The notes beneath the pieces are model-generated. The model was not told the DNA's origin and searched no databases. It worked only from the letters and a program-made list of their open reading frames with translations. The position numbers and the translations under genes were made by a program. 64,000 bases of DNA. Source: Dama dama. Its lineage: Eukaryota; Chordata; Mammalia; Artiodactyla; Cervidae. Shown here in pieces: positions 21,991 through 35,200 of this stretch. The stretch is taken from NCBI RefSeq assembly GCF_033118175.1, contig NW_026870967.1, positions 1,240,001-1,304,000 of the forward strand, given 5' to 3'. Positions within the stretch are counted from its first letter, which is position 1. Every line of letters starts with the position of its first letter.

Positions 21991-22671
21991 TTGGGAATCC
22001 AGCCCTTTGCTGGTCCCTTCCCTCTGACGAGGCCCTCTGAGCTCCAGCACCTTGCAGTGTGGAGACAGCCCCTGCCAGCAACCTCCTCTCCAAGAGACCT
22101 CAACCGAGGCCTACGCCCAGGGGAAAGGCACCAGCGGGGATGATCCTGGGGAGGCGCACGGACATCTCTGGACCCAGTCCCCACAGCCTGCCGCTTGGTG
22201 GGGCAGTACCCCCGGAGGCCAGGAAGGTCTGGGCAAGGCTGACTAGGGGCAGGGGCCCTGCTGGGTCCTGCCCCTGGCCTGTGGGGCCTCTGAGCACAAC
22301 CAGCCCTCTCCCACTGGAAGACCTCCCCGGCTGCCTCCAAAGTCCTTTTGCAAACACTCCCGCCCGCTGTTCACGCCAGGCTCGCACAATGCTCCCAAGC
22401 CCGGGAGAAAAGCGCTTCGGGGTGGTGCTCTCTCCGGGCCCTTGCCCCTGAGCCTGGGGGCAAGGCAGGGGGAACACACTCCCAGGCCAAGGCAGAACCA
22501 CATGCCCACGTCTGTTCCTGTCCCCTGCACTGCCAGAGAACTTGGGGGAGCCAGAGTCTGTCAGGCAGCTGCTGGGTTGGCCGCCTGTGTGGGAAGGGGC
22601 AGAGCCGCGCTAGGGGCAAGTTGGGCCTCTTGCTCTCCCTGCTACCCTGAGGCTGCTGGGCCAAAGACGTC
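21991..22671 (+). repeat. HOR monomer type l
   Basis: Markers are 'tctccaagagacctcaacc' (shorter by about 2 bp), 'gcctgccgcttggtgg', 'ggctgactaggggcagg', 'aaagtccttttgcaaac' and 'gcactgccagagaacttg'. Other copies are at 29496, 31541 and 39728. It begins with the same 'cttgggaatccagccctttg' as type e, extending the d-e versus k-l similarity. Copy 1 alone has 'cggacatctctgg'. Confidence 0.9.
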
Positions 22672-24718
22672 TTGGGCATCCAGCCCCTTACTGGTCCCTT
22701 CCCTCTGACGAGGCCCTCTGAGCTCCAGCACCTTGCAGTGTGGACACAGCCCCTGCCAGCAACCTCCTCTCCAAGGAGGCCTCAACCGAGGCCTAGGCCC
22801 AGGGGAAAGGCACCAGCGGGGATGAGCCAGGGGAGGCGCCCGAGCATGTCTGGACCCAGTCCCCGCAGCCTGCCCCTTGGTGGGGCAGTACCCCCGGAGG
22901 CCAGGAAGGTCTGGGCAAGGCTGCCAGGGGCAGGGACACTGCTGGGTCCTGCCCCTGGCCTGTGGGGCGTCTGAGCACAACCGGCACTCTCCCGCTGAAA
23001 GACCTCCCCATCTGCCTCCAAAGGACGGTTTGCAAGCACTCCCACCCGCTGTTCCCGCCAGGCACGCACAATGCTCCCAAGCCCGGGAGAAAAGCGCTTC
23101 GGGCTGGTGCTCTCTCCGGGCCCTTGCCCCTGAGCCTGGGGGCCAGGCAGGGGGAAAACACTCCCAGGCCAAGGCAGAACGACATGCACACGTCTGTTCC
23201 TGCCCCCTGCACCGGCAGAGAGCTCGGGGGAGCCAGAGACTGCCAGGCTGCTGCTGGGCTGGCTGCCTGTGTGGGACGGGGCAGAGCCGACCTAGGGCCA
23301 AGTTGGGCCTCTTGCTCTCCCTGCTGCCCTGAGGCTGCTGGGTCAAAGAGGTCTTGGGCATCCAGCCCTTTGCTGGTCCCTTCCCTCTGACGAGTCCCTC
23401 TGAGCTCCAGCACCTTGCAGTGTGGAGACAGCCCCTGCCAGCAACCTCCTCTCCAAAGAGGCCTAAACCGAGGCCTACGCCCAGGGGAAAGGCACCAGCA
23501 GGGATGATCTTGGGGAGGCGCACGGACATGTCTGGACCCAGTCGCCGCAGCCTGCCCCTTGGTGGGGCAGTACCCCCGGAGGCCAGGAAGTTCTGGGCAA
23601 GGCTGGCCAGGGGCAGGGGCCCTGCTGGGTCCTGCCCCTGGCCTGTGGGGCCTCTGAGCACAACCGGCCCTCTCCCACTGGAAGACCTCCCCGGCTGCCT
23701 CCAAAGGCCGGTTTGCAAACACTCCGGCCCGCTGTTCACGCCAGGCTCGCACAATGCTCCCAAGCCCGGGAGAAAAGCGCTTTGGAGTGATGCTCTCACC
23801 GGGCCCTTGCCCCTGAGCCTGGGGGCAAGGCAGGGGGAACACACTACCAGGCCAAGGCAGAACCACATGCCCACGTCTGTTCCTGCCCCCTGCACCGGCA
23901 GAGAGCTTGGGGGAGCCAGAGTCTGTCAGGCAGCTGCTGGGTTGGCCGCCTGTGTGGGAAGGGGCAGAGCCGCCCTAGGGGCAAGTTGGGCCTCTTGCTC
24001 TCCCTGCTGCCCTGAGGCTGCTGGGCCAAAGAGGTCTTGGGCCTCCAGCCCCTTGCTGGTCCCTTCCCTCTGACGAGGCCCTCTGAGCTCCAGCACCTTG
24101 CATTGTGGAGACAGCCCCTGCCAGCAACCTCCTCTCCAAGGAGGCCTCAACCGAGGCCTAGGCCCAGGGGAAAGGCACCAGCGGGGATGAAACTGGGGAG
24201 GCGCCCGGGCATGTCTGGACCCAGTCCCCGCAGCCTGAGCCTTGGTGGGGCAGTACCCCCGGAGGCCAGGAACGTCTGGGCAAGGCTGGCCAGGGGCAGG
24301 CGCCCTGCTGGGTCCTGCCCATGGCCTCTGGGGCCTCTGAGCACAACCGGCCCTCTCCCACTGGAAGACCTCCCCGGCTGCCTCCAAAGGCCGGTTTGCA
24401 ACACTCCCGCCCGCTGTTCTTGCCAGGCACGCACAATGCTCCCAAGCCCGGGAGAAAAGCACTTCTGGGTGTTGCTCTCTCCGGGCCCTTGCCCCTGAGC
24501 CTGGGGGCCAGGCAGTGGGTCCACACTCCCAGACCAAGGCAGAAATACATGCACACGTCTGTTCCTGACCCCTGCACCGGCAGAGAGCTCGGGGGAGCCA
24601 GAGTCTGTCAGGCAGCTGCTGGGCTGGCCGCCTGTGTGGGAAGGGGCAGAGCCGACCTAGGGGCAAGTTGGGCCTCTTGCTCTCCCTGCTGACCTGAGGC
24701 TGCTGGGCCAAAGAGGTC

Positions 24719-25401
24719 TTGGGCATCCAGCCCCTTGCTGGTCACTTCCCGCTGACGAGGCCCTCTGAGCTCCAGCACCTTGCAGTGTGGAGACAGCCCC
24801 TGCCAGCAACCTCCTCTCCAAGGAGGCCTCAACCGAGGCCTAGGCCCAGGGGAAAGGCACCAGCGGGGATGAGCCTGGGGAGGCGCCCGGGCATGTCTGG
24901 ACCCAGTCCCCGCAGCCTGCCCCTTGGTGGGGCAGTACCTCCGGAGGCCAGGAAGGTCTGGGAAAGGCTGGCCAGGGGCAGGGGACCTGCTGGGTCCTGC
25001 CCCTGGCCTGTGGGGCCTCTGAGCACATCCGGCCCTCTCCCGCTGGAAGACCTCCCCGGCTGCCTCCAAAGGCCGGTTTGCCAACACTCACGCCCACTGT
25101 TCCCACCAGGCGCTCACAATGCTCCCAAGCCCGGGAGAAAAGCACTTCGGGGTGTTGCTCTCTCCGGGCCCTTGCCCCTGAGCCTGGGGGCCAGGCAGTG
25201 GGTCCACACTCCCAGACCAAGGCAGAACCACATGCACACGTCTGTTCCTGACCCGTGCACCGGCAGAGAGCTCGGGGGAGCCAGAGTCTGTCAGGCAGCT
25301 GCTGGGCTGGCCGCCTGTGTGGGAAGGGGCAGAGCCGACCTAGGGGCAAGTTGGGCCTCTTGCTCTCCCTGCTGCCCTGAGTCTGCTGGGCCAAAGAGGT
25401 C
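24719..25401 (+). repeat. d/e fusion monomer in HOR copy 2
   Basis: The 5' end has type d markers ('ctggtcacttcccgctgacg', and 'gcctcaaccgagg' near 24837). From about 24885 on it is type e ('cgcccgggcatgtc', 'gtctgggaaaggctgg', 'gagcacatccggcc', 'ttgccaacactcacgcc'). The exchange point lies between about 24840 and 24890. It is preceded by c and followed by f, so one monomer of 682-683 bp has been deleted exactly in register. Confidence 0.88.
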
Positions 25402-28400
25402 TTGGACATCCAGCCCTTTGCTGGTCCCTTCCCTCTGACGAGGCCCTCTGAGCTCCAGCACCTTGCAGTGTGGAGACAGCGCCTGCCAGCAACCTCCTCT
25501 CCAAAGAGGCCTCAACCGAGGCCTACGCCCAGGGGAAAGGCACCAGCGGGGATGATCCTGGGGAGGCGCACGGACATGTCTGGACCCAGTCCCCACAGCC
25601 TGCCCCTTGGTGGGGCAGTACCCCCGGAGGCCAGGAAGGTCTGGGCAAGGCTGGCCAGGGGCAGGGGCCCTGCTGGGTCCTGCCCCTGGCCTGTGGGGCC
25701 TCTGAGCACAACCGGCCCTCTCCCACTGGAAGACCTCCCCGGCTGCCTCCAAAGTCCTGTTTGCAAACACTCCCGCCCGCTATTCACGCCAGGCTCGCAC
25801 AATGCTCCCAAGCCGGGGAGAAAAGCGCTTTGGAGTGATGCTCTCTGCGGGCCCTTGCCCCTGAGCCTGGGGGCAAGGCAGGGGGAACACACTCCCAGGC
25901 CAAGGCAGAACCACATGCCCACGTCTGTTCCTGTCCCTTGCACCGGCAGAGAGCTCGGGGGAGCCAGAGTCTGCCAGGCAGCTGCTGGGCTGTCTGCCTG
26001 TGTGGGAAGGGGCAGAGCCGACCTAGGGGCAAGTTGGGCCTCTTGCTCTCCCTGCTGCCCTGAGGCTGCTGGGCCAAAGAGGTCTTGGGCATCCAGCCCT
26101 TTGCTGGTCCCTTCCCTCTGACGAGGCCCTCTGAGTTCCAGCACCTCGCAGTGTGGAGACAGCCCCTGCCAGCAACCTCCTCTCCAAGGAGGCCTCAACC
26201 GAGGCCTAGGCCCAGGGGAAAGGCACCAGCGGGGATGAGCCTGGGGATGCGCCCGGGCATGTCTGGACCCAGTCCCGGCAATCTGCCCCTTGGTGGCGCA
26301 GTACCCCCAGAGGCCAGGAAGGTCTGGGCAAGGCTGCCAGGGCCAGGGACACTGCTGGGTCCTGCCCCTGGCCTGTGGGGCCTCTGAGCACAACCGGCAC
26401 TCTCCCGCTGGAAGACCTCCCCGGCTGCCTCCAAAGGCCGCATTGCAAGCACTCCCACCCGCTGTTCCCGCCAGGCGCGCACAATGATCCCAAGCCCGGG
26501 AGAAAAGCGCTTCGGGGTGGTGCTCTCTCCGGGCCCTTGCCCCTGAGCCTGGGGGCCAGGCAGGGGTCCACACTCCCAGGCAAAGGCAGAACCACATGCC
26601 CACGTCTGTTCCTGTCCCCTGCACCGGCAGAGAGCTTCGGGGAGCCAGAGTCTGTCAGGCAGCTGCTGGGTTTGCCGCCTGTGTGTGAAGGGGCAGAGCC
26701 GCCCTAGGGGCAAGTTGGACCTCTTGCTCTCCCTGCTGCCCTGAGGCTGCTGGGCCAAAGAGGTCTTGGGCATCCAGCCCCTTGCTGGTCCCTTCCCTCT
26801 GACGAGGCCCTCTGAGCTCCAGCACCTTGCAGTGTGGAGACAGCCCCTGCCAGCAACCTCCTCTCCAAGGAGGCCTCAACCGAGGCCTAGGCCCAGGGGA
26901 AAGGCACCAGCGGGGATGAGCCAGGGGAGGCGCCCGAGCATGTCTGGACCCAGTCGCCGCAGCCTGCCCCTTGGTGGGGCAGTACACCCGGAGGCCAGGA
27001 AGGTCTGGGCAAGGCTGGCCAGGGGCAGGGGCCCTGCTGGGTCCTGCCCCTGGCCTGTGGGGCCTCTGAGCACAACCGGCCCTCTCCCACTGGAAGACCT
27101 CCCCGGCTGCCTCCAAAGGCCGGTTTGCCAACACTCCCGCCCACTGTTCCCACCAGGCGCGCACAATGCTCCCAAGCCCGGGAGAAAAGCGCTTCGGGGT
27201 GGTGCTCCCACCGGGCCCTTGCCCCTGAGCCTGGGGGCCAGGCAGGGGTTCCACACTCCCAGGCCAAGGCAGAACCACATGCACACGTCTGTTCCTGCCC
27301 CCTGCACCGGCAGAGAGCTCAGGGGAGCCAGAGTCTGTCAGGCAGCTGCTGGGCTGGCCGCCTGTGTGGGAAGGGGCAGAGCCGACCTAGGGGCAAGTTG
27401 GGCCTCTTGCTCTCCCTGCTGCCCTGAGGCTGCTGGGCCAAAGAGGTCTTGGGCATCCAGCCCCTTGCTGGTCCCTTCCCTCTGACGAGGCCCTCTGAGC
27501 TCCAGCACCTTGCAGTGTGGAGACAGCCCCTGCCAGCAACCTCCTCTCCAAGGAGGCCTCAACCGAGGCCTAGGCCCAGGGGAAATGCACCAGCGGGGAT
27601 GAGCCAGGGGAGGCGCCCGAGCATGTCTGGACCCAGTCCCCGCAGCCTGCCCCTTGGTGGGGCAGTACCCCCGGAGGCCAGGAAGGTCTGGGCAAGGCTG
27701 GCCAGGGGCAGGGGCCGTGCTGGGTCTTGCCCCTGGCCTGTGGGGCCTCTGAGCACAACCGGCCCTCTCCCACTGGAAGACCTCCCCGGCTGCCTCCAAA
27801 GGCAGGTTTGCAAGCGCTCCCGCCCACTGATCCCAGCAGGTGCGCACAATGCTCTCAAGCCCGGGAGAAAAGCGCTTCGGGGTGGTGCACTCACCGGGCC
27901 CTTGCCCCTGAGCCTGGGGGCAATGCAGGGGGAACACACTCCCAGGCCAAGGCAGAACCACATGCACACGTCTATTCCTGCCCCCTGCACCGGCAGAGAG
28001 CTCAGGGGAGCCAGAGTCTGTCAGGCAGCTGCTGGGCTGGCCGCCTGTGTGGGAAGGGGCAGAGCCGCCCTAGGGGCAAGTTGGGCCTCTTGCTCTCCCT
28101 GCTGCCCTGAGGCTGCTGGGCCAAAGAGGTCTTGGGCATCCAGCCCCTTGCTGGTCCCTTCCCTCTGACGAGGCCCTCTGAGCTCCAGCACCTTGCATTG
28201 TGGAGACAGCCCCTGCCAGCAACCTCCTCTCCAAGGAGGCCTCAACCGAGGCCTAGGCCCAGGGGAAAGGCACCAGCGGGGATGAGACTGGGGAGGCGCC
28301 CGGGCATGTCTGGACCCAGTCCCCGCAGCCTGCCCCTTGGTGGGGCAGTACCCCCGGAGGCCAGGAAGGTCTGGGCAAGGCTGGCCAGGGGCAGGCGCCC

Positions 28401-30176
28401 TGCTGGGTCCTGCCCATGGCCTCTGGGGCCTCTGAGCACAACCGGCCCTCTCCCACTGGAAGACCTCCCCGGCTGCCTCCAAAGGCCGGTTTGCAACACT
28501 CCCGCCCGCTGTTCTTGCCAGGCACGCACAATGCTCCCAAGCCCGGGAGAAAAGCACTTCGGGGTGTTGCTCTCTCCGGGCCCTTGCCCCTGAGCCTGGG
28601 GGCCAGGCAGTGGGTCCACACTCCCAGACCAAGGCAGAACCACATGCACACGTCTGTTCCTGACCCCTGCACCGGCAGAGAGCTCGGGGGAGCCAGAGTC
28701 TGTCAGGCAGCTGCTGGGCTGGCCGCCTGTGTGGGAAGGGGCAGAGCCGACCTAGGGGCAAGTTGGGCCTCTTGCTCTCCCTGCTGACCTGAGGCTGCTG
28801 GGCCAAAGAGGTCTTGGGTATCCAGCCCCTTGCTGGTCACTTCCCGCTGACGAGGCCCTCTGAGCTCCAGCACCTTGCAGTGTGGAGACAGCCCCTGCCA
28901 GCAACCTCCTCTCCAAGGAGGCCTCAACCGAGGCCTAGGCCCAGGGGAAAGGCACCAGCGGGGATGAGCCTGGGGAGGCGCCCGGCCATGTCTGGACCCA
29001 GACCCCGCAGCCTGACCCTTGGTGGGGCTGTACCCCCGGAGGCCAGGAAGGTCTGGGCAAGGCTGCCAGGGGCAGGGACACTGCTGGGTCCTGCCCCTGG
29101 CCTGTGGGGCCTCTGAGCACAACCGGCACTCTCCCGCTGGAAGACCTCCCCGTCTGCCTCCAAAGGCCGGTTTGCAAGCACTCCAGCCCGCTGTTCCCGC
29201 CAGGCCCGCACAATGCTCCCAAGCCCGGGAGAAAAGCGCTTCGGGCTGGTGCTCTCTCCGGGCCCTCGCCCCTGAGCCTGGGGGCCAGGCAGGGAGAACA
29301 CACTCCCAGGCCAAGGCAGAACGACATGCACACGTCTGTTCCTGCCCCCTACACCGGCAGAGAGCTCGGGGGAGCCAGAGACTGCCAGGCTGCTGCTGGG
29401 CTGGCTGCCTGTGTGGGACGGGGCAGAGCCGACCTAGGGGCAAGTTGGGCCTCTTGCTCTCCCTGCTGCCCTGAGGCTGCTGGGTCAAAGAGGTCTTGGG
29501 AATCCAGCCCTTTGCTGGTCCCTTCCCTCTGACGAGGCCCTCTGAGCTCCAGCACCTTGCAGTGTGGAGACAGCCCCTGCCAGCAACCTCCTCTCCAAGA
29601 GACCTCAACCGAGGCCTACGCCCAGGGGAAAGGCACCAGCGGGGATGATCCTGGGGAGGCGCACGGACATGTCTGGACCCAGTCCCCACAGCCTGCCGCT
29701 TGGTGGGGCAGTACCCCCGGAGGCCAGGAAGGTCTGGGCAAGGCTGACTAGGGGCAGGGGCCCTGCTGGGTCCTGCCCCTGGCCTGTGGGGCCTCTGAGC
29801 ACAACCAGCCCTCTCCCACTGGAAGACCTCCCCGGCTGCCTCCAAAGTCCTTTTGCAAACACTCCCGCCCGCTGTTCACGCCAGGCTCGCACAATGCTCC
29901 CAAGCCCGGGAGAAAAGCGCTTCGGGGTGGTGCTCTCTCCGGGCCCTTGCCCCTGAGCCTGGGGGCAAGGCAGGGGGAACACACTCCCAGGCCAAGGCAG
30001 AACCACATGCCCACGTCTGTTCCTGTCCCCTGCACTGCCAGAGAACTTGGGGGAGCCAGAGTCTGTCAGGCAGCTGCTGGGTTGGCCGCCTGTGTGGGAA
30101 GGGGCAGAGCCGCGCTAGGGGCAAGTTGGGCCTCTTGCTCTCCCTGCTGCCCTGAGGCTGCTGGGCCAAAGAGGTC

Positions 30177-32221
30177 TTGGGCATCCAGCCCCTTGCTGGT
30201 CCCTTCCCTCTGACGAGGCCCTCTGAGCTCCAGCACCTTGCATTGTGGAGACAGCCCCTGCCAGCAACCTCCTCTCCAAGGAGGCCTCAACCGAGGCCTA
30301 GGCCCAGGGGAAAGGCACCAGCGGGGATGAGACTGGGGAGGCGCCCGGGCATGTCTGGACCCAGTCCCCGCAGCCTGCCCCTTGGTGGGGCAGTACCCCC
30401 GGAGGCCAGGAAGGTCTGGGCAAGGCTGGCCAGGGGCAGGCGCCCTGCTGGGTCCTGCCCATGGCCTCTGGGGCCTCTGAGCACAACCGGCCCTCTCCCA
30501 CTGGAAGACCTCCCCGGCTGCCTCCAAAGGCCGGTTTGCAACACTCCCGCCCGCTGTTCTTGCCAGGCACGCACAATGCTCCCAAGCCCGGGAGAAAAGC
30601 ACTTCGGGGTGTTGCTCTCTCCGGGCCCTTGCCCCTGAGCCTGGGGGCCAGGCAGTGGGTCCACACTCCCAGACCAAGGCAGAACCACATGCACACGTCT
30701 GTTCCTGACCCCTGCACCGGCAGAGAGCTCGGGGGAGCCAGAGTCTGTCAGGCAGCTGCTGGGCTGGCCGCCTGTGTGGGAAGGGGCAGAGCCGACCTAG
30801 GGGCAAGTTGGGCCTCTTGCTCTCCCTGCTGACCTGAGGCTGCTGGGCCAAAGAGGTCTTGGGCATCCAGCCCCTTGCTGGTCACTTCCCGCTGACGAGG
30901 CCCTCTGAGCTCCAGCACCTTGCAGTGTGGAGACAGCCCCTGCCAGCAACCTCCTCTCCAAGGAGGCCTCAACCGAGGCCTAGGCCCAGGGGAAAGGCAC
31001 CAGCGGGGATGAGCCTGGGGAGGCGCCCGGCCATGTCTGGACCCAGACCCCGCAGCCTGACCCTTGGTGGGGCTGTACCCCCGGAGGCCAGGAAGGTCTG
31101 GGCAAGGCTGCCAGGGGCAGGGACACTGCTGGGTCCTGCCCCTGGCCTGTGGGGCCTCTGAGCACAACCGGCACTCTCCCGCTGGAAGACCTCCCCGTCT
31201 GCCTCCAAAGGCCGGTTTGCAAGCACTCCAGCCCGCTGTTCCCGCCAGGCCCGCACAATGCTCCCAAGCCCGGGAGAAAAGCGCTTCGGGCTGGTGCTCT
31301 CTCCGGGCCCTCGCCCCTGAGCCTGGGGGCCAGGCAGGGAGAACACACTCCCAGGCCAAGGCAGAACGACATGCACACGTCTGTTCCTGCCCCCTACACC
31401 GGCAGAGAGCTCGGGGGAGCCAGAGACTGCCAGGCTGCTGCTGGGCTGGCTGCCTGTGTGGGACGGGGCAGAGCCGACCTAGGGGCAAGTTGGGCCTCTT
31501 GCTCTCCCTGCTGCCCTGAGGCTGCTGGGTCAAAGAGGTCTTGGGAATCCAGCCCTTTGCTGGTCCCTTCCCTCTGACGAGGCCCTCTGAGCTCCAGCAC
31601 CTTGCAGTGTGGAGACAGCCCCTGCCAGCAACCTCCTCTCCAAGAGACCTCAACCGAGGCCTACGCCCAGGGGAAAGGCACCAGCGGGGATGATCCTGGG
31701 GAGGCGCACGGACATGTCTGGACCCAGTCCCCACAGCCTGCCGCTTGGTGGGGCAGTACCCCCGGAGGCCAGGAAGGTCTGGGCAAGGCTGACTAGGGGC
31801 AGGGGCCCTGCTGGGTCCTGCCCCTGGCCTGTGGGGCCTCTGAGCACAACCAGCCCTCTCCCACTGGAAGACCTCCCCGGCTGCCTCCAAAGTCCTTTTG
31901 CAAACACTCCCGCCCGCTGTTCACGCCAGGCTCGCACAATGCTCCCAAGCCCGGGAGAAAAGCGCTTCGGGGTGGTGCTCTCTCCGGGCCCTTGCCCCTG
32001 AGCCTGGGGGCAAGGCAGGGGGAACACACTCCCAGGCCAAGGCAGAACCACATGCCCACGTCTGTTCCTGTCCCCTGCACTGCCAGAGAACTTGGGGGAG
32101 CCAGAGTCTGTCAGGCAGCTGCTGGGTTGGCCGCCTGTGTGGGAAGGGGCAGAGCCGCGCTAGGGGCAAGTTGGGCCTCTTGCTCTCCCTGCTACCCTGA
32201 GGCTGCTGGGCCAAAGACGTC
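30177..32221 (+). repeat. Tandem j-k-l triplet duplication (2,045 bp)
   Basis: Monomers 30177 (j), 30859 (k) and 31541 (l) repeat 28132, 28814 and 29496 with a 2,045-bp period. The l monomer at 29496 keeps l sequence through 'gagccgcgctagggg' (about 30110) but ends 'ctgctgccctgagg...aagaggtc' like type i, instead of 'ctgctaccctgagg...aagacgtc'. The exchange lies between about 30116 and 30149, joining an l 3' end to the start of j. Confidence 0.9.
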
Positions 32222-35200
32222 TTGGGCATCCAGCCCCTTACTGGTCCCTTCCCTCTGACGAGGCCCTCTGAGCTCCAGCACCTTGCAGTGTGGACACAGC
32301 CCCTGCCAGCAACCTCCTCTCCAAGGAGGCCTCAACCGAGGCCTAGGCCCAGGGGAAAGGCACCAGCGGGGATGAGCCAGGGGAGGCGCCCGAGCATGTC
32401 TGGACCCAGTCCCCGCAGCCTGCCCCTTGGTGGGGCAGTACCCCCGGAGGCCAGGAAGGTCTGGGCAAGGCTGCCAGGGGCAGGGACACTGCTGGGTCCT
32501 GCCCCTGGCCTGTGGGGCGTCTGAGCACAACCGGCACTCTCCCGCTGAAAGACCTCCCCATCTGCCTCCAAAGGACGGTTTGCAAGCACTCCCACCCGCT
32601 GTTCCCGCCAGGCACGCACAATGCTCCCAAGCCCGGGAGAAAAGCGCTTCGGGCTGGTGCTCTCTCCGGGCCCTTGCCCCTGAGCCTGGGGGCCAGGCAG
32701 GGGGAAAACACTCCCAGGCCAAGGCAGAACGACATGCACACGTCTGTTCCTGCCCCCTGCACCGGCAGAGAGCTCGGGGGAGCCAGAGACTGCCAGGCTG
32801 CTGCTGGGCTGGCTGCCTGTGTGGGACGGGGCAGAGCCGACCTAGGGCCAAGTTGGGCCTCTTGCTCTCCCTGCTGCCCTGAGGCTGCTGGGTCAAAGAG
32901 GTCTTGGGCATCCAGCCCTTTGCTGGTCCCTTCCCTCTGACGAGTCCCTCTGAGCTCCAGCACCTTGCAGTGTGGAGACAGCCCCTGCCAGCAACCTCCT
33001 CTCCAAAGAGGCCTAAACCGAGGCCTACGCCCAGGGGAAAGGCACCAGCAGGGATGATCTTGGGGAGGCGCACGGACATGTCTGGACCCAGTCGCCGCAG
33101 CCTGCCCCTTGGTGGGGCAGTACCCCCGGAGGCCAGGAAGTTCTGGGCAAGGCTGGCCAGGGGCAGGGGCCCTGCTGGGTCCTGCCCCTGGCCTGTGGGG
33201 CCTCTGAGCACAACCGGCCCTCTCCCACTGGAAGACCTCCCCGGCTGCCTCCAAAGTCCTGTTTGCAAACACTCCGGCCCGCTGTTCACGCCAGGCTCGC
33301 ACAATGCTCCCAAGCCCGGGAGAAAAGCGCTTTGGAGTGATGCTCTCACCGGGCCCTTGCCCCTGAGCCTGGGGGCAAGGCAGGGGGAACACACTACCAG
33401 GCCAAGGCAGAACCACATGCCCACGTCTGTTCCTGCCCCCTGCACCGGCAGAGAGCTTGGGGGAGCCAGAGTCTGTCAGGCAGCTGCTGGGTTGGCCGCC
33501 TGTGTGGGAAGGGGCAGAGCCGCCCTAGGGGCAAGTTGGGCCTCTTGCTCTCCCTGCTGCCCTGAGGCTGCTGGGCCAAAGAGGTCTTGGGCATCCAGCC
33601 CCTTGCTGGTCCCTTCCCTCTGACGAGGCCCTCTGAGCTCCAGCACCTTGCATTGTGGAGACAGCCCCTGCCAGCAACCTCCTCTCCAAGGAGGCCTCAA
33701 CCGAGGCCTAGGCCCAGGGGAAAGGCACCAGCGGGGATGAAACTGGGGAGGCGCCCGGGCATGTCTGGACCCAGTCCCCGCAGCCTGCCCCTTGGTGGGG
33801 CAGTACCCCCGGAGGCCAGGAACGTCTGGGCAAGGCTGGCCAGGGGCAGGCGCCCTGCTGGGTCCTGCCCATGGCCTCTGGGGCCTCTGAGCACAACCGG
33901 CCCTCTCCCACTGGAAGACCTCCCCGGCTGCCTCCAAAGGCCGGTTTGCAACACTCCCGCCCGCTGTTCTTGCCAGGCACGCACAATGCTCCCAAGCCCG
34001 GGAGAAAAGCACTTCTGGGTGTTGCTCTCTCCGGGCCCTTGCCCCTGAGCCTGGGGGCCAGGCAGTGGGTCCACACTCCCAGACCAAGGCAGAACGACAT
34101 GCACACGTCTGTTCCTGCCCCCTGCACCGGCAGAGAGCTCGGGGGAGCCAGAGTCTGTCAGGCAGCTGCTGGGCTGGCCGCCTGTGTGGGAAGGGGCAGA
34201 GCCGACCTAGGGGCAAGTTGGGCCTCTTGCTCTCCCTGCTGACCTGAGGCTGCTGGGCCAAAGAGGTCTTGGGCGTCCAGCCCCTTGCTGGTCACTTCCC
34301 GCTGACGAGGCCCTCTGAGCTCCAGCACCTTGCAGTGTGGAGACAGCCCCTGCCAGCAACCTCCTCTCCAAGGAGGCCTCAACCGAGGCCTAGGCCCAGG
34401 GGAAAGGCACCAGCGGGGATGAGCCTGGGGAGGCGCCCGGCCATGTCTGGACCCAGACCCCGCAGCCTGCCCCTTGGTGGGGCTGTACCCCCGGAGGCCA
34501 GGAAGGTCTGGGCAAGGCTGCCAGGGGCAGGGACACTGCTGGGTCCTGCCCCTGGCCTGTGGGGCCTCTGAGCACAACCGGCACTCTCCCGCTGGAAGAC
34601 CTCCCCGTCTGCCTCCAAAGGCCGGTTTGCAAGCACTCCAGCCCGCTGTTCCGGCCAGGCCCGCACAATGCTCCCAAGCCCGGGAGAAAAGCGCTTCGGG
34701 CTGGTGCTCTCTCCGGGCCCTCGCCCCTGAGCCTGGGGGCCAGGCAGGGAGAACACACTCCCAGGCCAAGGCAGAACGACATGCACACGTCTGTTCCTGC
34801 CCCCTACACCGGCAGAGAGCTCGGGGGAGCCAGAGACTGCCAGGCTGCTGCTGGGCTGGCTGCCTGTGTGGGACGGGGCAGAGCCGACCTAGGGGCAAGT
34901 TGGGCCTCTTGCTCTCCGTGCTGCCCTGAGGCTGCTGGGTCAAAGAGGTCTTGGGAATCCAGCCCTTTGCTGGTCCCTTCCCTCTGACGAGGCCCTCTGA
35001 GCTCCAGCACCTTGCAGTGTGGAGACAGCCCCTGCCAGCAACCTCCTCTCCAAGGAGGCCTAAACCGAGGCCTAGGCCCAGGGGAAAGGCACCAGCGGGG
35101 ATGAGCCTGGGGAGGCGCCCGGGCATGTCTGGACCCAGTCCCCGCAGCCTGCCCCTTGGTGGGGCAGTACCTCCGGAGGCCAGGAAGGTCTGGGAAAGGC

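Larger units (their letters stand above)
14485..22671 (+). repeat. HOR copy 1: 12 monomers a-l, 8,187 bp
   Basis: Monomers start at 14485, 15167, 15850, 16532, 17214, 17897, 18580, 19261, 19944, 20627, 21309 and 21991. Each has private markers that recur in the same order in copy 3 (32222-40408) and, with two rearrangements, in copy 2. The full unit is 8,187 bp. Matching monomers in different copies are near-identical: type f at 17897, 25402 and 35634 gives exactly the same 239-residue conceptual translation. Neighbouring monomer types within a copy differ at many sites. This is classical higher-order satellite structure. Confidence 0.95.
22672..32221 (+). repeat. HOR copy 2: 14 monomers, 9,550 bp, rearranged
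   Basis: The order is a (22672), b, c, d/e fusion (24719), f, g, h, i, j (28132), k, l (29496), then an extra j (30177), k, l (31541), followed by a of copy 3. Relative to the 12-monomer unit, one monomer is lost by fusion and three are gained by duplication. The b copy at 23354 has a type-mixed base pattern ('aaaggccggtttgcaaac' where other b copies have 'aaagtcctgtttgc'). Confidence 0.93.
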
